64,000 nucleotides of DNA from contig CM053247.1 of the NCBI GenBank assembly GCA_028583405.1, positions 11,958,063 through 12,022,062 of the forward strand, in the 5' to 3' direction. Of the stretch, positions 34,691 through 45,475 are shown piece after piece. Position 1 is the first letter of the stretch. Every line of letters begins with the position of its first letter. The notes below the pieces were generated by a model, which was given only the letters and a program-made list of their open reading frames with translations, had not been told where the DNA came from and did not search any database. The position numbers and the translations under genes are program-made. Origin of the DNA: Pogonophryne albipinna (Eukaryota > Chordata > Actinopteri > Perciformes > Artedidraconidae).

Positions 34691-36469
34691 TTAATTTCAG
34701 AAATTTCGAATGCCAATACTGATAAGTGTACACTGAAAGCCTATCAAGATGTGATGAGGCAGCGAGTGATTTTTATTACCCGCACCCAACCGACCCATAT
34801 AAAAGCCTAACCCCAATACCTAACTTGCAAAAATATGGTTTGATCAATAACCCAAACCCCTATCTAGGACTTTTACATATATATTCTTCCAAATTGGTGT
34901 TTAATAGCAGTACAATTAAATAACCCTTTGTCAAAGACATAAATGTTCCTATGAATCGATAAACCACGAGCAGCTATTGTCCGACCAATGACAATTTGGG
35001 TAACATCAGGTATCAATAAGCGGACCAGTGAGTGTCAGCGCTACAGTATGTTGTTGTGGTGCTATGCTTTGAACTTTGATACCAATTGATCAATATTCAG
35101 CAGAGGTTGGCAGCTGGAGGCAGCTTCTCGCCATGCCAGCAGTGATAGTTAACTGCAGGGTGTTTCAGGTAATGCAAACAGCCAAAATAAGACCTTCTCG
35201 AGAGCGTGGCCAGAAGCCATGTATCTCTTTGAATACAAATGTATGAGTGATTTCCTCAGCTGTCTATCACAGGGTGCGCACAAATGCTTGAAGTGCTTGA
35301 ATATTGAGCTCCCTTTTCAACAAAGGCCAAAAAAGTCCTTCAAATTCTGAAATATAAATATTTTGACTAAAGTTTTGTCCATCAAGTCATTATAATTAAA
35401 TCCTCGGAATCAGAAACTGCTCAGCCTTTTAACTTATTTTTCTTCTTAACACTTTTGGTCTACTGTTGTTGACGCCCCTGTTAATGAACACTTAATATGC
35501 CAGGGAATTGTAAGGGCACGGTCACATTCGCCAACCGAGTTCATATTCTCCTAGAAAGTTCATCAAAGTTGACAGCTTGAGAAACGTGGCTGTGGGGTTT
35601 TGGAGCCCTCAGCGCTGTCTGTTTGATTATATTTATCTGTCCGTTCGGTTGTTTGTGACTGACCTATCTGCCGACTACAGGATCCCCACGGGTCCTTTCA
35701 ATCCTTGAACGTAAAAAGAAATGGGCAATTGAAATGTTTCATGTTAGGTCCTTAAATTTGAAGAATTGGGCCTGGAAAGCCTTTGAATTACAGTTTTAAG
35801 GAGGTGTGGGAGCCCTATTAATATATTTAAAGTATTTTATTGACAGCTCAGTTTAAAAAATGTGACTAGTTTTGAGAGGGACTGACATTGATCCCATAAT
35901 TTTACACATTTAATAAAAAAAAACACTTCAAAATAAAGTTTGCACTCCTTGAAAATGAAAAAAGGAGCTTGAAAACGTAGTTTATACTTGACATTATTTG
36001 TCAAATAAGATAAGAAACCTTTATTGTCACTGTATAAGTGAACCAAAATGTCTTTTGGAGCAAGGATTAAGGATTAAAACTAAAGAAGTATACAAAAACA
36101 ACATTTGAAACAGATCCATATAAAGACCTATTGTCTTGTGTGCTGCTCGTTCAAAGTAGATCTTTCTGGCAACTTAACCACAGATTTAAAACCTGCACTT
36201 TCCTCCATTTCCAAAGGCTTCCTCATCCTCCTCTTCATCTGCTTCTACAAACTAGATGGGAGAGAAGGATTAATAAGAGCTTCACCTTCAGACTGCTTTT
36301 CTCTGGAGATCTTTATCTCTTATTTAGTTTATATAATCCTGTTGACCTACCCCTCTCAAGCACAATGCACCTGATCATATACTGTGTCCTCCCCCCTGCT
36401 CTTCCTCCTCTTCCTCAGCCTTTGAATCTCCCTCTCTTCTAATACCTTTTTTCTTTTTCTCGTGTGCAG
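34691..36469. other. End of last smarca2 intron
   Basis: AT-rich. A block at about 35680-35790 (aggatccccacgggtcc, taggtccttaaatttgaag) resembles the ends of the hAT-like element at 19631-20822 and may be a fragment of it. A pyrimidine tract (36395-36466) precedes the last acceptor. No other exon supported. Confidence 0.5.
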
Positions 36470-36499
36470 GACCAGTCAGACAAGAGTGACGATGACTGA
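36470..36499 (+). CDS. smarca2: smarca2 last exon, C-terminus and stop
   Basis: Acceptor ctcgtgtgcag. The exon reads DQSDKSDDD and then TGA at 36497-36499, in frame with the previous exon that ended on a codon boundary. A short acidic Asp/Ser end is expected for this protein. The coding part is only 10 codons including the stop, so the identification rests on frame, acceptor quality and composition. Confidence 0.82.
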   Translation, partial: DQSDKSDDD

Positions 36500-38843
36500 G
36501 GACAAGAGGATATTAATTATGGCACTTATAAACACGGAGGACATATCTTCAGTCGTCATTGTTCAGGTTCATATTCTGTACTTTTTTTTTTTTTTTAACT
36601 TCATTTGTCCTCTGTGTAAGTTTGTAGTGTGTTTTGTCGCACCTTCTCCTACCGGCTTTGAAATGTATTACTTGTATTCGATAAGCTACAGCAATACCAA
36701 TCTGCTTATATTCCTGTTTTTAAGACAATTTTTTAGTATATTTTTTAACTCTGCTTCAAAAGCCGATTTAAATTCTGTATGAAAAAAAGGAAGAAAAAAA
36801 AAAGATTTGGTCTCGCTATATTCTTTTCTTGATTTGTACTTGCTTGCTTGCTTGCACTTTTAGAACATGAAATATTGAAATTAAAATAACAGATCGAAAT
36901 TAGAAAAAGTGTGTTCTAAACTAAATACATATGGAAAGCCAAGGACATCCTATCTAATTTGGATATCCACCGGTGGTAAAAACAATGGCAATCAATCAAG
37001 TTTTTTAACTTTGGAATAATTGTTTCACCTTGTGCAGTGCCAAAATGTCAGAGAAATTGGTAGTTCGTTGAACCCCTCCCCATAACCAGCGATGGATCAA
37101 TCATAGCTTAGCAACCGGACTTTTATGTCAAGCTTTATATTTCTCCGCCTTTGAAGCTCGGTGCGAGAGACACTACAGTTAGTCTAAAGTGCGGTGTCTT
37201 TCCAAAACCAGAAATAAAAGAGCAAAATAGAAGAAACAGCATGTTATCTGCTTTGATGTCAGCGGCAATGTTTGATTGTCCAGCTTAGAAATACTACACA
37301 AATAAAATAATATTACAATTAGTTTATTCTTTATTATTAATAAAAGAACACATACTGTAGTTTACTTTGAAGACCAGGAAGAGCTTAACTTCTAATTATT
37401 CAGGCTTAAGCTGCTGTCATTAGCATGTCTGGCTAACAAGCTTACAGTTTGCATTATTGTGTGGGGTTATTAGATGCATTCATTAAAGCCCAGTTTAGGA
37501 CTGAATCATCCGCTGTGTAGAATTTTCCTCTGAATAGAAGCTGCTCAACATACTGTTTGAAAAATATGATATTATAATAGAATTACACATTGAATCCTCG
37601 ATTTGTCCTTAATATACTTTTAGCCTGGGTCATTTTTTAAATTGATTTATAACTTTTTGTCTTTAGGCATGATGTCGCATTTGTACTTGGACATTTTGAG
37701 AATGTAAACAATTTTCTACGTTTTACTTTTGAAATATCCCTATATTTGAAACAAGTTAGCTGAAAGAAATTTGAAATGTAGCAAAAAAAAGTGTATTTTA
37801 TAAACCACCTAAGGTGGCTATTTTTCTTAGCTAGCTGCCAACATGTGTTAGCATCAGCTGCCATTTCAGATTGATTGATTGACGGTAGCTAGCTTAAAAT
37901 GGGAAGCTGCTTTTTTCCTGAACTCAAAATAGCACAACATTTCGAAAGTAAGTCGACCTGCGAAAAAGGCGCAAAATGTAAAGCTTGACAGTCATAGCGA
38001 CATGAACTACGAGAGACGGGGCTTAACGAACACTCAACAAGGATATTTTTAGTGTAAACTGTTTCCTGACGCTATATTAACCTATATCTTACTGTCAGTT
38101 GTTGCTCGTTGACCTACATATAATCTTGAAGTGACCATAAATGCTGAATGCTCTTTTTTTTAAACTGCTTTTATTAAAATAAATGTAACCTTACATTTTG
38201 TAGGCGGCACATTGTTTAGAAAACAAGTTGTTTCATGTATCCTTTCCTCTTATGATTTCAAGTTGTGTTGTTCAAGAGCAGAAGCTTTGAAATTGTTGTG
38301 AACGTTTCTTTCAGTCAGAAAGGAGCTAGTGGGTTATTTCCAATGAGATACTAGTTGTTAAGGCTGCAGATTGATGGGGAGACATCTTTTCTTGTTGTAT
38401 GAAACCGGTATTTATCGTAGCTAAATATAGCTTTATAAAGTGTCTACAAACGTTTTGCTCAACAGATTGTAAAGAACCGAGATTTAGCTGGATTCTTACA
38501 GACTATAAAAGCTGGTTAACAAAGGAAAATATTACAAGGAAAACAGTATTATTGGATTGAAACATTTTATTTGGATGCCATTGAATATAACAGTTTATTT
38601 CAACAATGTATTGATTTCTTTTGAATAAGGTCATTTGTGTTCCTGTATTAGTTAGAGCCCTCATTTAGTCCAGTTTATATGTTGTTTGTAGCATGATCTC
38701 TTTTGGCAATATACTGTATTGACGCAGATATATTTTTTTCTTTGTGTAACATGTGCTTGCCGACTCTTCATAAGTGTGACTTCATCTTTGCTTTCTTTGC
38801 ACAGTGTCTTTGTGGTTGTATGTCATAACCCAGGGCAAATAAA
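36500..38843 (+). other. smarca2: Probable smarca2 3' untranslated region
   Basis: AT-rich, repeat-poor sequence directly after the stop codon. Candidate poly(A) signals include AATAAA at 38838-38843 (gggcaaataaaatctc) followed by T/GT-rich sequence. Earlier AATAAA words exist (for example near 38180), so the true end is not known. Confidence 0.5.
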
Positions 38844-39560
38844 ATCTCATCGATTTTCAGCACAAAATACCTGTTCTTGTTTATTTTTTCATTCTTACCG
38901 GGAACCATTTCTACTTGATTGTTTAACATTTAGTCTGGAAACCCTTCATTTCTTTTTTTTCTCAGTGTGGGCCTACAGGTATCAGCAGTTGAGTTTTAAG
39001 TTGTAATTCCCTTTCTGAACAGATACATGTACATAGGTAACTAGCCTTTAAGATGGTAAAAATTAGAAGCACACGTATTTAGGAATGACACTTACTAAAC
39101 ACTGTTAATATAATCAAAATAAATCTATAAAGAACCATTATAAACAACATTGGTTGACCAACGTTTTTTAAAGAGTAGAAATTATAACGTAAAAATAAAG
39201 AGAGGGAGGAAAAAAATTAAATTAAAAGGTAACAAAAGTGATGTTAAGTGTCTGAATAAAATGTATTTAGATTTTTAAGTGTTTGGTAATAAAAACGGTC
39301 ACACTACTGCTGCATCATAATGGAGTTGAGAAACAGTATGTCGAGAAAAGGAAAAGTCTTCATGACCTGACAGACAATATACATACATATACACTCAAAC
39401 AAGTTACTTAAAATAATACAATAATATTCGTATATTTACAATTATGACAGTCTTAAATAGCCATGTGTCAATAATAATAATAATAATATATATATAAATT
39501 GTTCCTTTATTTTCTACCCTTTTGATTTTAGGCTTTTTTACCTTGTGCTGCCCCACCCAT
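38844..39560. other. Intergenic, nothing recognised
   Basis: AT-rich with a small (TAA)n/(TA)n tract at about 39469-39497. No coding or defined element. Confidence 0.5.
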
Positions 39561-39569
39561 TTCTTTAAT

Positions 39570-39760
39570 TGTGGTTGTTTCCTATTGGTCACGGTCATTG
39601 GTCAGTCAGATTCACCTGTTTTAATTGGTTGTAGGTGAGGCATGGCAACAAAGATGGCGGGGACACGCAAAACACCGGGAAGAAAAATACGGCTATCAGC
39701 AGCTTGTTGGAAATTGTCGCAGTAGCGGTATGCTAGTCTAGACTATCACGGACTTGTTCT
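39570..39760 (+). promoter_or_regulatory. Promoter-like CCAAT/YY1 cluster
   Basis: Several attgg boxes (reverse CCAAT) lie close together at about 39584-39628. They are followed by caacaaagatggcgggg at about 39646, which matches the AAGATGGCGG word bound by YY1 at TATA-less start sites. The ATG in it opens a 23-codon frame (MAGTRKTPGRKIRLSAACWK...) that ends in TAG. No downstream gene is visible. Confidence 0.35.
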
Positions 39761-39816
39761 TACTTTGTGTCAGTTGTGTTGGCTGGACATTAGTGCTGCA
39801 CGTGTTTGTTAAAAGC

Positions 39817-40451
39817 TTAACCCTTACATGTATGTTGTGTTTGGTCTCCCGTGACCCGTTTCAAGTTAAAATGATATAACAACTACACTCTAGTTTTTTT
39901 GTAACGGAACAAGGCTTCATGATATCCTCCACAACAGCAATATAAACAATACAAAACTGATTTTGACCATTTTTGCCAAGTCTGAAGGTCTCTAAAAAAA
40001 AAGTGTATAATTTGGTGTTCGGGTCTAGGAAGACCCAGCAGAATTGTTGTGGGTGACTCGGGGACAATTTTGGCCCAATCAAGATTCATCTTTGACTTTA
40101 GACACCACACCCCCTTCATCCACTGTAACAATAATGTTTTTGGGGAGAATGTATTCTAATAGTCTATTATAGTCAGAACGTAATGATCCACTGTCTTCAC
40201 TAAATATAATGAGCCAGTTGAATCACATGTTTTACTTAAATATGTGGTGTAATGTTTTTTGGGGCCATACATACAATTACAACAGGATTGTACGGTTATG
40301 AATGCATAATAAGTTAGTTATGATGTAGTTAAAACAATATTGGATGATAGTCATTCTTTTTGAGTGTTTTGTACTGAGATAAATCATGGGTCGAAATTGA
40401 CCCGCGAACACCATGAACGGTAACAGCTTTTGAACACAACACAAGGGTTAA
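39817..40451. mobile_element. piggyBac-like TTAA element
   Basis: TTAA at 39817-39820 and 40448-40451, with internal ends starting CCC (cccttacatg... and ...aacacaaggg). The interior (gacccg words, gaacaccatgaacgg) resembles the element at 49877-50555. Non-coding. Confidence 0.75.
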
Positions 40452-40839
40452 ATAAGGTTGCTTATGACCAAGCTATGATGCTAATGAAGTATTTAGCTAG
40501 TATGGTGTCCCTCTTAAAGTTAGCTAGTTCGACAACTTACTAGATGAGTAAACCACGGACGAGTGTCAGCTTGGACCCAGCCTGACAGTCAGACAAAGCA
40601 GCAGGGACCGGAGGAAATGCCGGTCCTCTGAAGAGGTGTTGGACTGCTCAGGTGGAGAGACATTTGGCCTCATCTCCGGAGACCATTTGAACTTCTGAAC
40701 CGGCAACCGGATAACACTCCAGATCGTCTATTACTGTAAGTTCGTTGTAATTAATTGTTTTATCTTTCAGCAATGTCTTTTATTGTGGTGAAAATGCAGT
40801 ACTTACTTTTGCCTCAAATACTGAGGTCATGTTCTTTTT

Positions 40840-41570
40840 CAACTTTACTGAACAATCAGAAAAAGGTGTTCACATCATTGAGGGCATTATGAACAGACGA
40901 CAGAAACAGAAAATAAAGGGGGAAAAAACACACATGGTCAATGAGGAATAGTGTGTGTAGAAATTGGTAAAATTGTTGGACTTTTTTACTTTTGCAACAT
41001 TCAATTGATTATTTGATTCTAGATCCATGTCAAAACCCCAATACATACTGCAGACATTTGAGGAGGCGACATTTGTGGATGAAATATGTTCTAAAATAAT
41101 CAAATTACTAATTCCAATGTATTGTTTTGTTTCCCAAATAATGGCTAAATGTTATATTGTCCTATGTTTTTCTCATTGTAAGTTAACCAATACTGGAAAT
41201 CATCCCAAAATGTTTGAACTATAGTGCAGGAAAAGAAAAGATGTGCTGGTGTTTCAATATCTGAGTTACAACAGGAGCATACATAAGTCTAAATGGAATT
41301 TCTTTTGTAGGAACTTGAACTTTAAGATAGAATTTAAATGGTGTGCTGTTCTATAGGCTTTGTTGCATTCAAAGCATTATAAAATACTATTCATTGTTAC
41401 AAACAAACACAACCCTGTACAAAGGAGAGTTTCGATGATTTACAGAATAATGTATTTCTTGAGCTATTTTGATTTCTTTCTATACAGAAGTATTTTCATG
41501 CAAAAATGTTATAGTTCCAAATTGAAATACAATGAATGGAATATTTTGATTTGGTTTCAATATTGTTAAG
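40840..41570 (-). mobile_element. L1-type LINE ORF2 C-terminal remnant
   Basis: Read on the minus strand, about 41285-41165 gives CSCCNSDIETPAHLFFSC and then TIVQTFWDDFQYWL. This is the C-terminal Cys/His knuckle (C-x2-C...H-x4-C) and following FW motif of L1/Tx1-type ORF2. Downstream 41103-40870 continues as a decayed tail. Stops break the frame. Confidence 0.7.
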
Positions 41571-42139
41571 GGAAAAAAAAGAAATGTGAATGTGCCACAT
41601 TTGTTATTGTGAAGGATATTTCTCACCATTTTTATTTTGAGCAGACGTGTTTTTCTAAAATAGATTTCAATTTATATCTATTGACACAACTGTCTACACA
41701 ATATTCAGAAGATATATTAAAGGGGGTATATCTTAAGTTGTGAAAAAAAACAAAAACATTATTTGTTCGCCTACGTTTGCTCTCTGGTGTAGTGATCATT
41801 ACAGCCCAGGTGCCAGCACAGCTAGAAGGTTTATTTACTTGTTTTTGTACATAACCTGGGGCGAGCAACAGTGTATTCCCCGTTGACTTTCTTTTGTTTG
41901 TTTAGTGTACACCAGTGACCACCAACTGGCGGCCCGCGGGCCACATCCGGCCCGCCAGACATTCTCATCCGGCCCGCACGACGGGGGTGACTGTGGCGTT
42001 GGCGGAGTGGTTACTGCGTTCGCCCCCCACCCATTTTTTTTTTGCAACGTCTCGTGAGTAAGGTGCAGTACCGGAGTCCAACAGAGAGGCAGCAGCTGCG
42101 GGACAGTAGACTGCGTACTGCGAAACCTTCTCTTCCTTG

Positions 42140-42170
<31 letters not shown>

Positions 42171-42210
42171 GATCCTTCGTTGTGAAGAGTCTGCTTTGTG
42201 CGCTCCGCAC

Positions 42211-42544
42211 TAGAGATGGCAAATCCGGATCATTTTATGGACTCGGAGTCTTCTGAGTCAATCATTGAAGAGATCCGGATCATACGAGTCATTTGAGTCA
42301 TTTGAGTCATATGAGTCAGCATGACCAAGACCGTAGAAATCCTACCGGTGAAACCGAAAAGTTGTTGCATTTAACCAGCATATTAAACTAACGTTACATT
42401 AACCTCCGCTACACAGTGTCTTTTGCTTTAATAAAACATGTGTGTGTGTGTGCATTTTAAAAAATAAGTGTTTTGCATTATATGTATATAGTTATTTTAA
42501 TATGTTCCTGTACTTAAGCTAATTTTGCACAATTGTGTTTTCAT

Positions 42545-42576
<32 letters not shown>

Positions 42577-43435
42577 TGTATAATTACATTTTATATATTC
42601 TAACTGTTTTGCAATTTTCTATCATTTGTTTCTTTTTGTGTGCCATGTTCAAAATAAACGAGTTTCCAAGTAAGATCCTTATTGGAAATGCAGATATTAT
42701 TACAGGAGACTGTTGCACAACATGAACATTGTGTTAGAAGTCTACACTGAAACTTAATTTAGAGCCGGAAAAATCGCGGGATCCGTGAATCCAGGTCAAT
42801 GATCGAGAGAGACCAGTAGCCTACGAGGACTCAGAGCCGTAACATATAGCAGGCAGCAGATCCAGAGATCCAGCAGACTCGTCCCTATGCACGAATCTAC
42901 AGCAGACTCAGCCCCTCCTCCGGCTCGCACGGCTCCCGCGAGTCCCACGGCTCCCGCGAGTCCCACGGCTCCCTCGACGAGTCGCAGGCAGACTCAGAGA
43001 TTTGCGGACTCACGGCTCACTCACGGCTCACGGCTCACTCACGGCTCACGGCTCACTCACGGCTCCCGCGAGTCCAACGGCTCCCGCGAGTCCCACGGCT
43101 CCCTCGACGAGTCGCAGCAGACTCAGAGATTTGCGGACTCACGGCTCACTCACGGCTCACGGGACTCTCGCGGGAGCCGGAGGAGGGGCTGAATCTGCTG
43201 TTGATTCGTGCATGGCGACGAGTCTGCTGGATCTCTGGATACAACAACGTTGTAATGTGATTTTACACGTTATAAAGAGAGTAAAGAGTGACGCAATTTA
43301 TAGTTTTAATTTTTACGTCACATCAGGTGTAGGACTCAAAGGACTCGGGTTAATCGAGAGGGAGACTCGTCACGACCGGCTCATTACTAGGATCCGGGTT
43401 AATGATCCGGATGAATCATGACTCGCCCATCTCTA
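42211..43435. mobile_element. Nested hAT element with target duplication ctccgcac
   Basis: ctccgcac at 42203-42210 and 43436-43443 flanks termini tagagatggcaaatccgg and gactcgcccatctcta. The interior has a long inverted repeat (about 42850-42930 against 43165-43235) around a tandem block of cggctcactca and ggctcccgcgagtcc units at 42915-43165. Reading frames over the tandem block are repeat artefacts. Confidence 0.93.
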
Positions 43436-43511
43436 CTCCGCACCACAGCAGCAGCCCCGCTGCGACAGAGTCCAACAGAGAGGCAGGAGCTGCGGGACAG
43501 TAGCCTAGAAG

Positions 43512-44425
43512 CAGGGTTGGGTTGTAACGGAATATATGTAACGGCGTTACGTAATCAGAATACAAAAATCAAGTAGGCTAACTGTATTCAGCTGGCGTTA
43601 CATTTGAAAAACGAGTAATCTGATTACAGTTACTTTCGTAAACCTGAAGTGAATACATTTTGGAATACTTATTGGAATTATTGGTGGAAAAGTTTCCTCA
43701 CAAAATGTAATATTCATTACTGGCAGAACTGTGTGCACACTGCACGGCGCTGCAGCATGTCTGTGAGCGAGAGAGAGATGCAGCGTGTCTGTGAGGCCCC
43801 GCCCCCGCACGCAGATGAGAGAGAGAGATCTCTTTTAAAATATATTGAAAGTTAGAAACGGAGATGGTTAGATAAAATGTGCAAGATAACGTTGATGTAG
43901 CATTTCTTTATTGTCGAAATGATGACATTTATAACGGGATCAAATCAAAGTGAATGGCCTGCTGCTGCTGAATGCATGGGGCAAGTGACTGGAACAAGTT
44001 TTAAAAGTTATTACATCGTTTCAGATAATAATAATAATGATAATTCATTCTATTTAGGGGCGCCTTTCAAAGCACCCAAGGACACCTTACAATTCATAAC
44101 ATATTCCAAGGAAAGCTTTACAGTAGGAGAATGCAGTCCGGGTGATGTTTTTTATGTGGGGTGCAGATGAGAGGGAGCTGTCCAGAATGACACCAAGATG
44201 TTGTGTTTGAGTTCTTGATAAGCCATTAAAACAGTAAAACAAGTGTCTCCTGCTCACCAAAACATACACATCTGTTATGGAAAAAGAAAGTATTCCAAAA
44301 GTATTTTAAAAGTAACCTGAACACGTTACTTTTTTAAGACACGTAACTGTATTCTGATTACTTTCAGAGCATGTATTCAGTAATCAGTAACTGATTACAT
44401 TTACAAAGTAACCCTCCCAACCCTG
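43512..44425. mobile_element. Nested hAT element with target duplication cctagaag
   Basis: cctagaag at 43504-43511 and 44426-44433 flanks termini cagggttgggttgtaacgg and gtaaccctcccaaccctg. Inside, about 44025-44275 on the minus strand encodes a LINE scrap (HLGVILDSSLSSAPHIKNIT), so the element itself contains an older LINE fragment. Confidence 0.93.
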
Positions 44426-44732
44426 CCTAGAAGTGATCCTTCGTTATCGTGAAGAGTCTGCTAAGCTTTATGCAGTACCTGTACCCCCCCCCCCCCCCCC
44501 CCGGCCCGCGATAGTGTCTATTGGATACATTTTGGCCCTTGGTCAAATGTAGTTGGTGATCCCTGGTGTACACTATACTTTTGAACAAACTCTGTCATCC
44601 CTACAGGCTACAGAGGAATGCAGAGTAATATCATGGATTTGGATGTTTGTGTTAGGGATATTAAGGCAAAAACCTTGTTTCATACTGATTTTATAGAAGT
44701 CTATGAGAAAATGTCCCTATGTCTTCCTTCAG

Positions 44733-45475
44733 AATCAGAATACCTTTATTAGTCCCACAGAGGGGAAATGTGCGTAGTTACAGCTGGAAAAAGAGCCACA
44801 GACAGCTTAATGTTATATATGTTAAATATGTGACATGCATTAAAAAAAAGTACTAAGTTATGATATAATACAAAATATAATAAAAAATAAAAAGTTACAT
44901 AATTTAAAAAAATACACATCCTGTAACAGTTCTAAGGATTTAGCAGCCAGGTATGTATTACACAGTTATTAACGGCATATTGCACATCGAGCACATATTG
45001 CACATAGGTGGTTGGTATTTAACAGCAGCAAGTTACACAATTTACAACATACAAAATACACACCTTGTAACAGTTCTAAGGATTTAGCAGCCAGGTATGT
45101 ATTACACAGTTATTAACGGCATTTATATATTGCACATATTGCACATAGTTTGTTGGTATTTAGCAGCAAGGGGTGATATAGTCTGTGTTGTTGTGTCTGT
45201 GTGTGTGGGGGAGGGGTCAACTAGGGGCTGTGCTGGTTGTATAGTCTGACCGCAGCAGGAAGGAAGGACCTGCGGTATCTCTCCGTGCGACAGCTGGGGT
45301 GCAGCAGCCTATCGCTGAAGGAGCTGCACAGTGAGGACAGGGTGTCCTGGAGGGGGTGGGACACATTGTCCAGCAGGGAGGACAGCTTAGCTGCCATTCT
45401 CCTGTCTCCCACCACCTCCACAGTCTCCAGAGGACTCCCCAGGACAGAGCTTGATTTATTACCAACATTTTCCTG
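44733..45475 (-). mobile_element. LINE 3' fragment
   Basis: Minus-strand frame 45421-45221 (LSSLLDNVSHPLQDTLSSLC, CRTERYRRSFLPAAVRLYNQ) is the C-terminal end of a non-LTR retrotransposon protein. The non-coding tail to 44733 contains a duplicated block: about 44925-44980 and 45060-45120 share gtaacagttctaaggattta and the following cagccaggtatgtattac. 5' truncated, inactive. Confidence 0.75.

Larger units (their letters stand above)
5252..36499 (+). other. smarca2: smarca2 (BRM) gene, 3' half only, ten exons
   Basis: BRM is the ATPase of SWI/SNF (BAF) chromatin-remodelling complexes in the nucleus. Ten plus-strand exons (5252-5415, 6931-7158, 7460-7537, 8185-8403, 10085-10307, 23261-23365, 24396-24496, 25560-25698, 27753-27880, 36470-36499) follow the order of the vertebrate protein. 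SMARCA2 rather than SMARCA4 is indicated by [35 protein letters not shown] and [12 protein letters not shown]. The N-terminal QLQ, HSA and BRK regions and most of the ATPase are not in the window. They should lie left of 5252, but that side is the inverted copy. Three middle exons have 1-base deletions. Functionality is uncertain; identity is not. Confidence 0.95.
41913..44565. mobile_element. Outer hAT element of a three-level nest
   Basis: The target duplication gtgtacac at 41905-41912 and 44566-44573 flanks termini cagtgaccaccaactgg and agttggtgatccctg. The inner sequence has CG-rich ggcccgc words near both ends, a (GAA)n tract at 42137-42168 and a C run at 44484-44502. Two later elements are inserted within it (42211-43435 and 43512-44425). 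Confidence 0.93.

Noticed and set aside
42887..43421. Ser/His/Gly-rich and Ala/Pro-rich open frames
   Set aside because: They lie over the tandem core of a hAT element. Period and foldback explain them.
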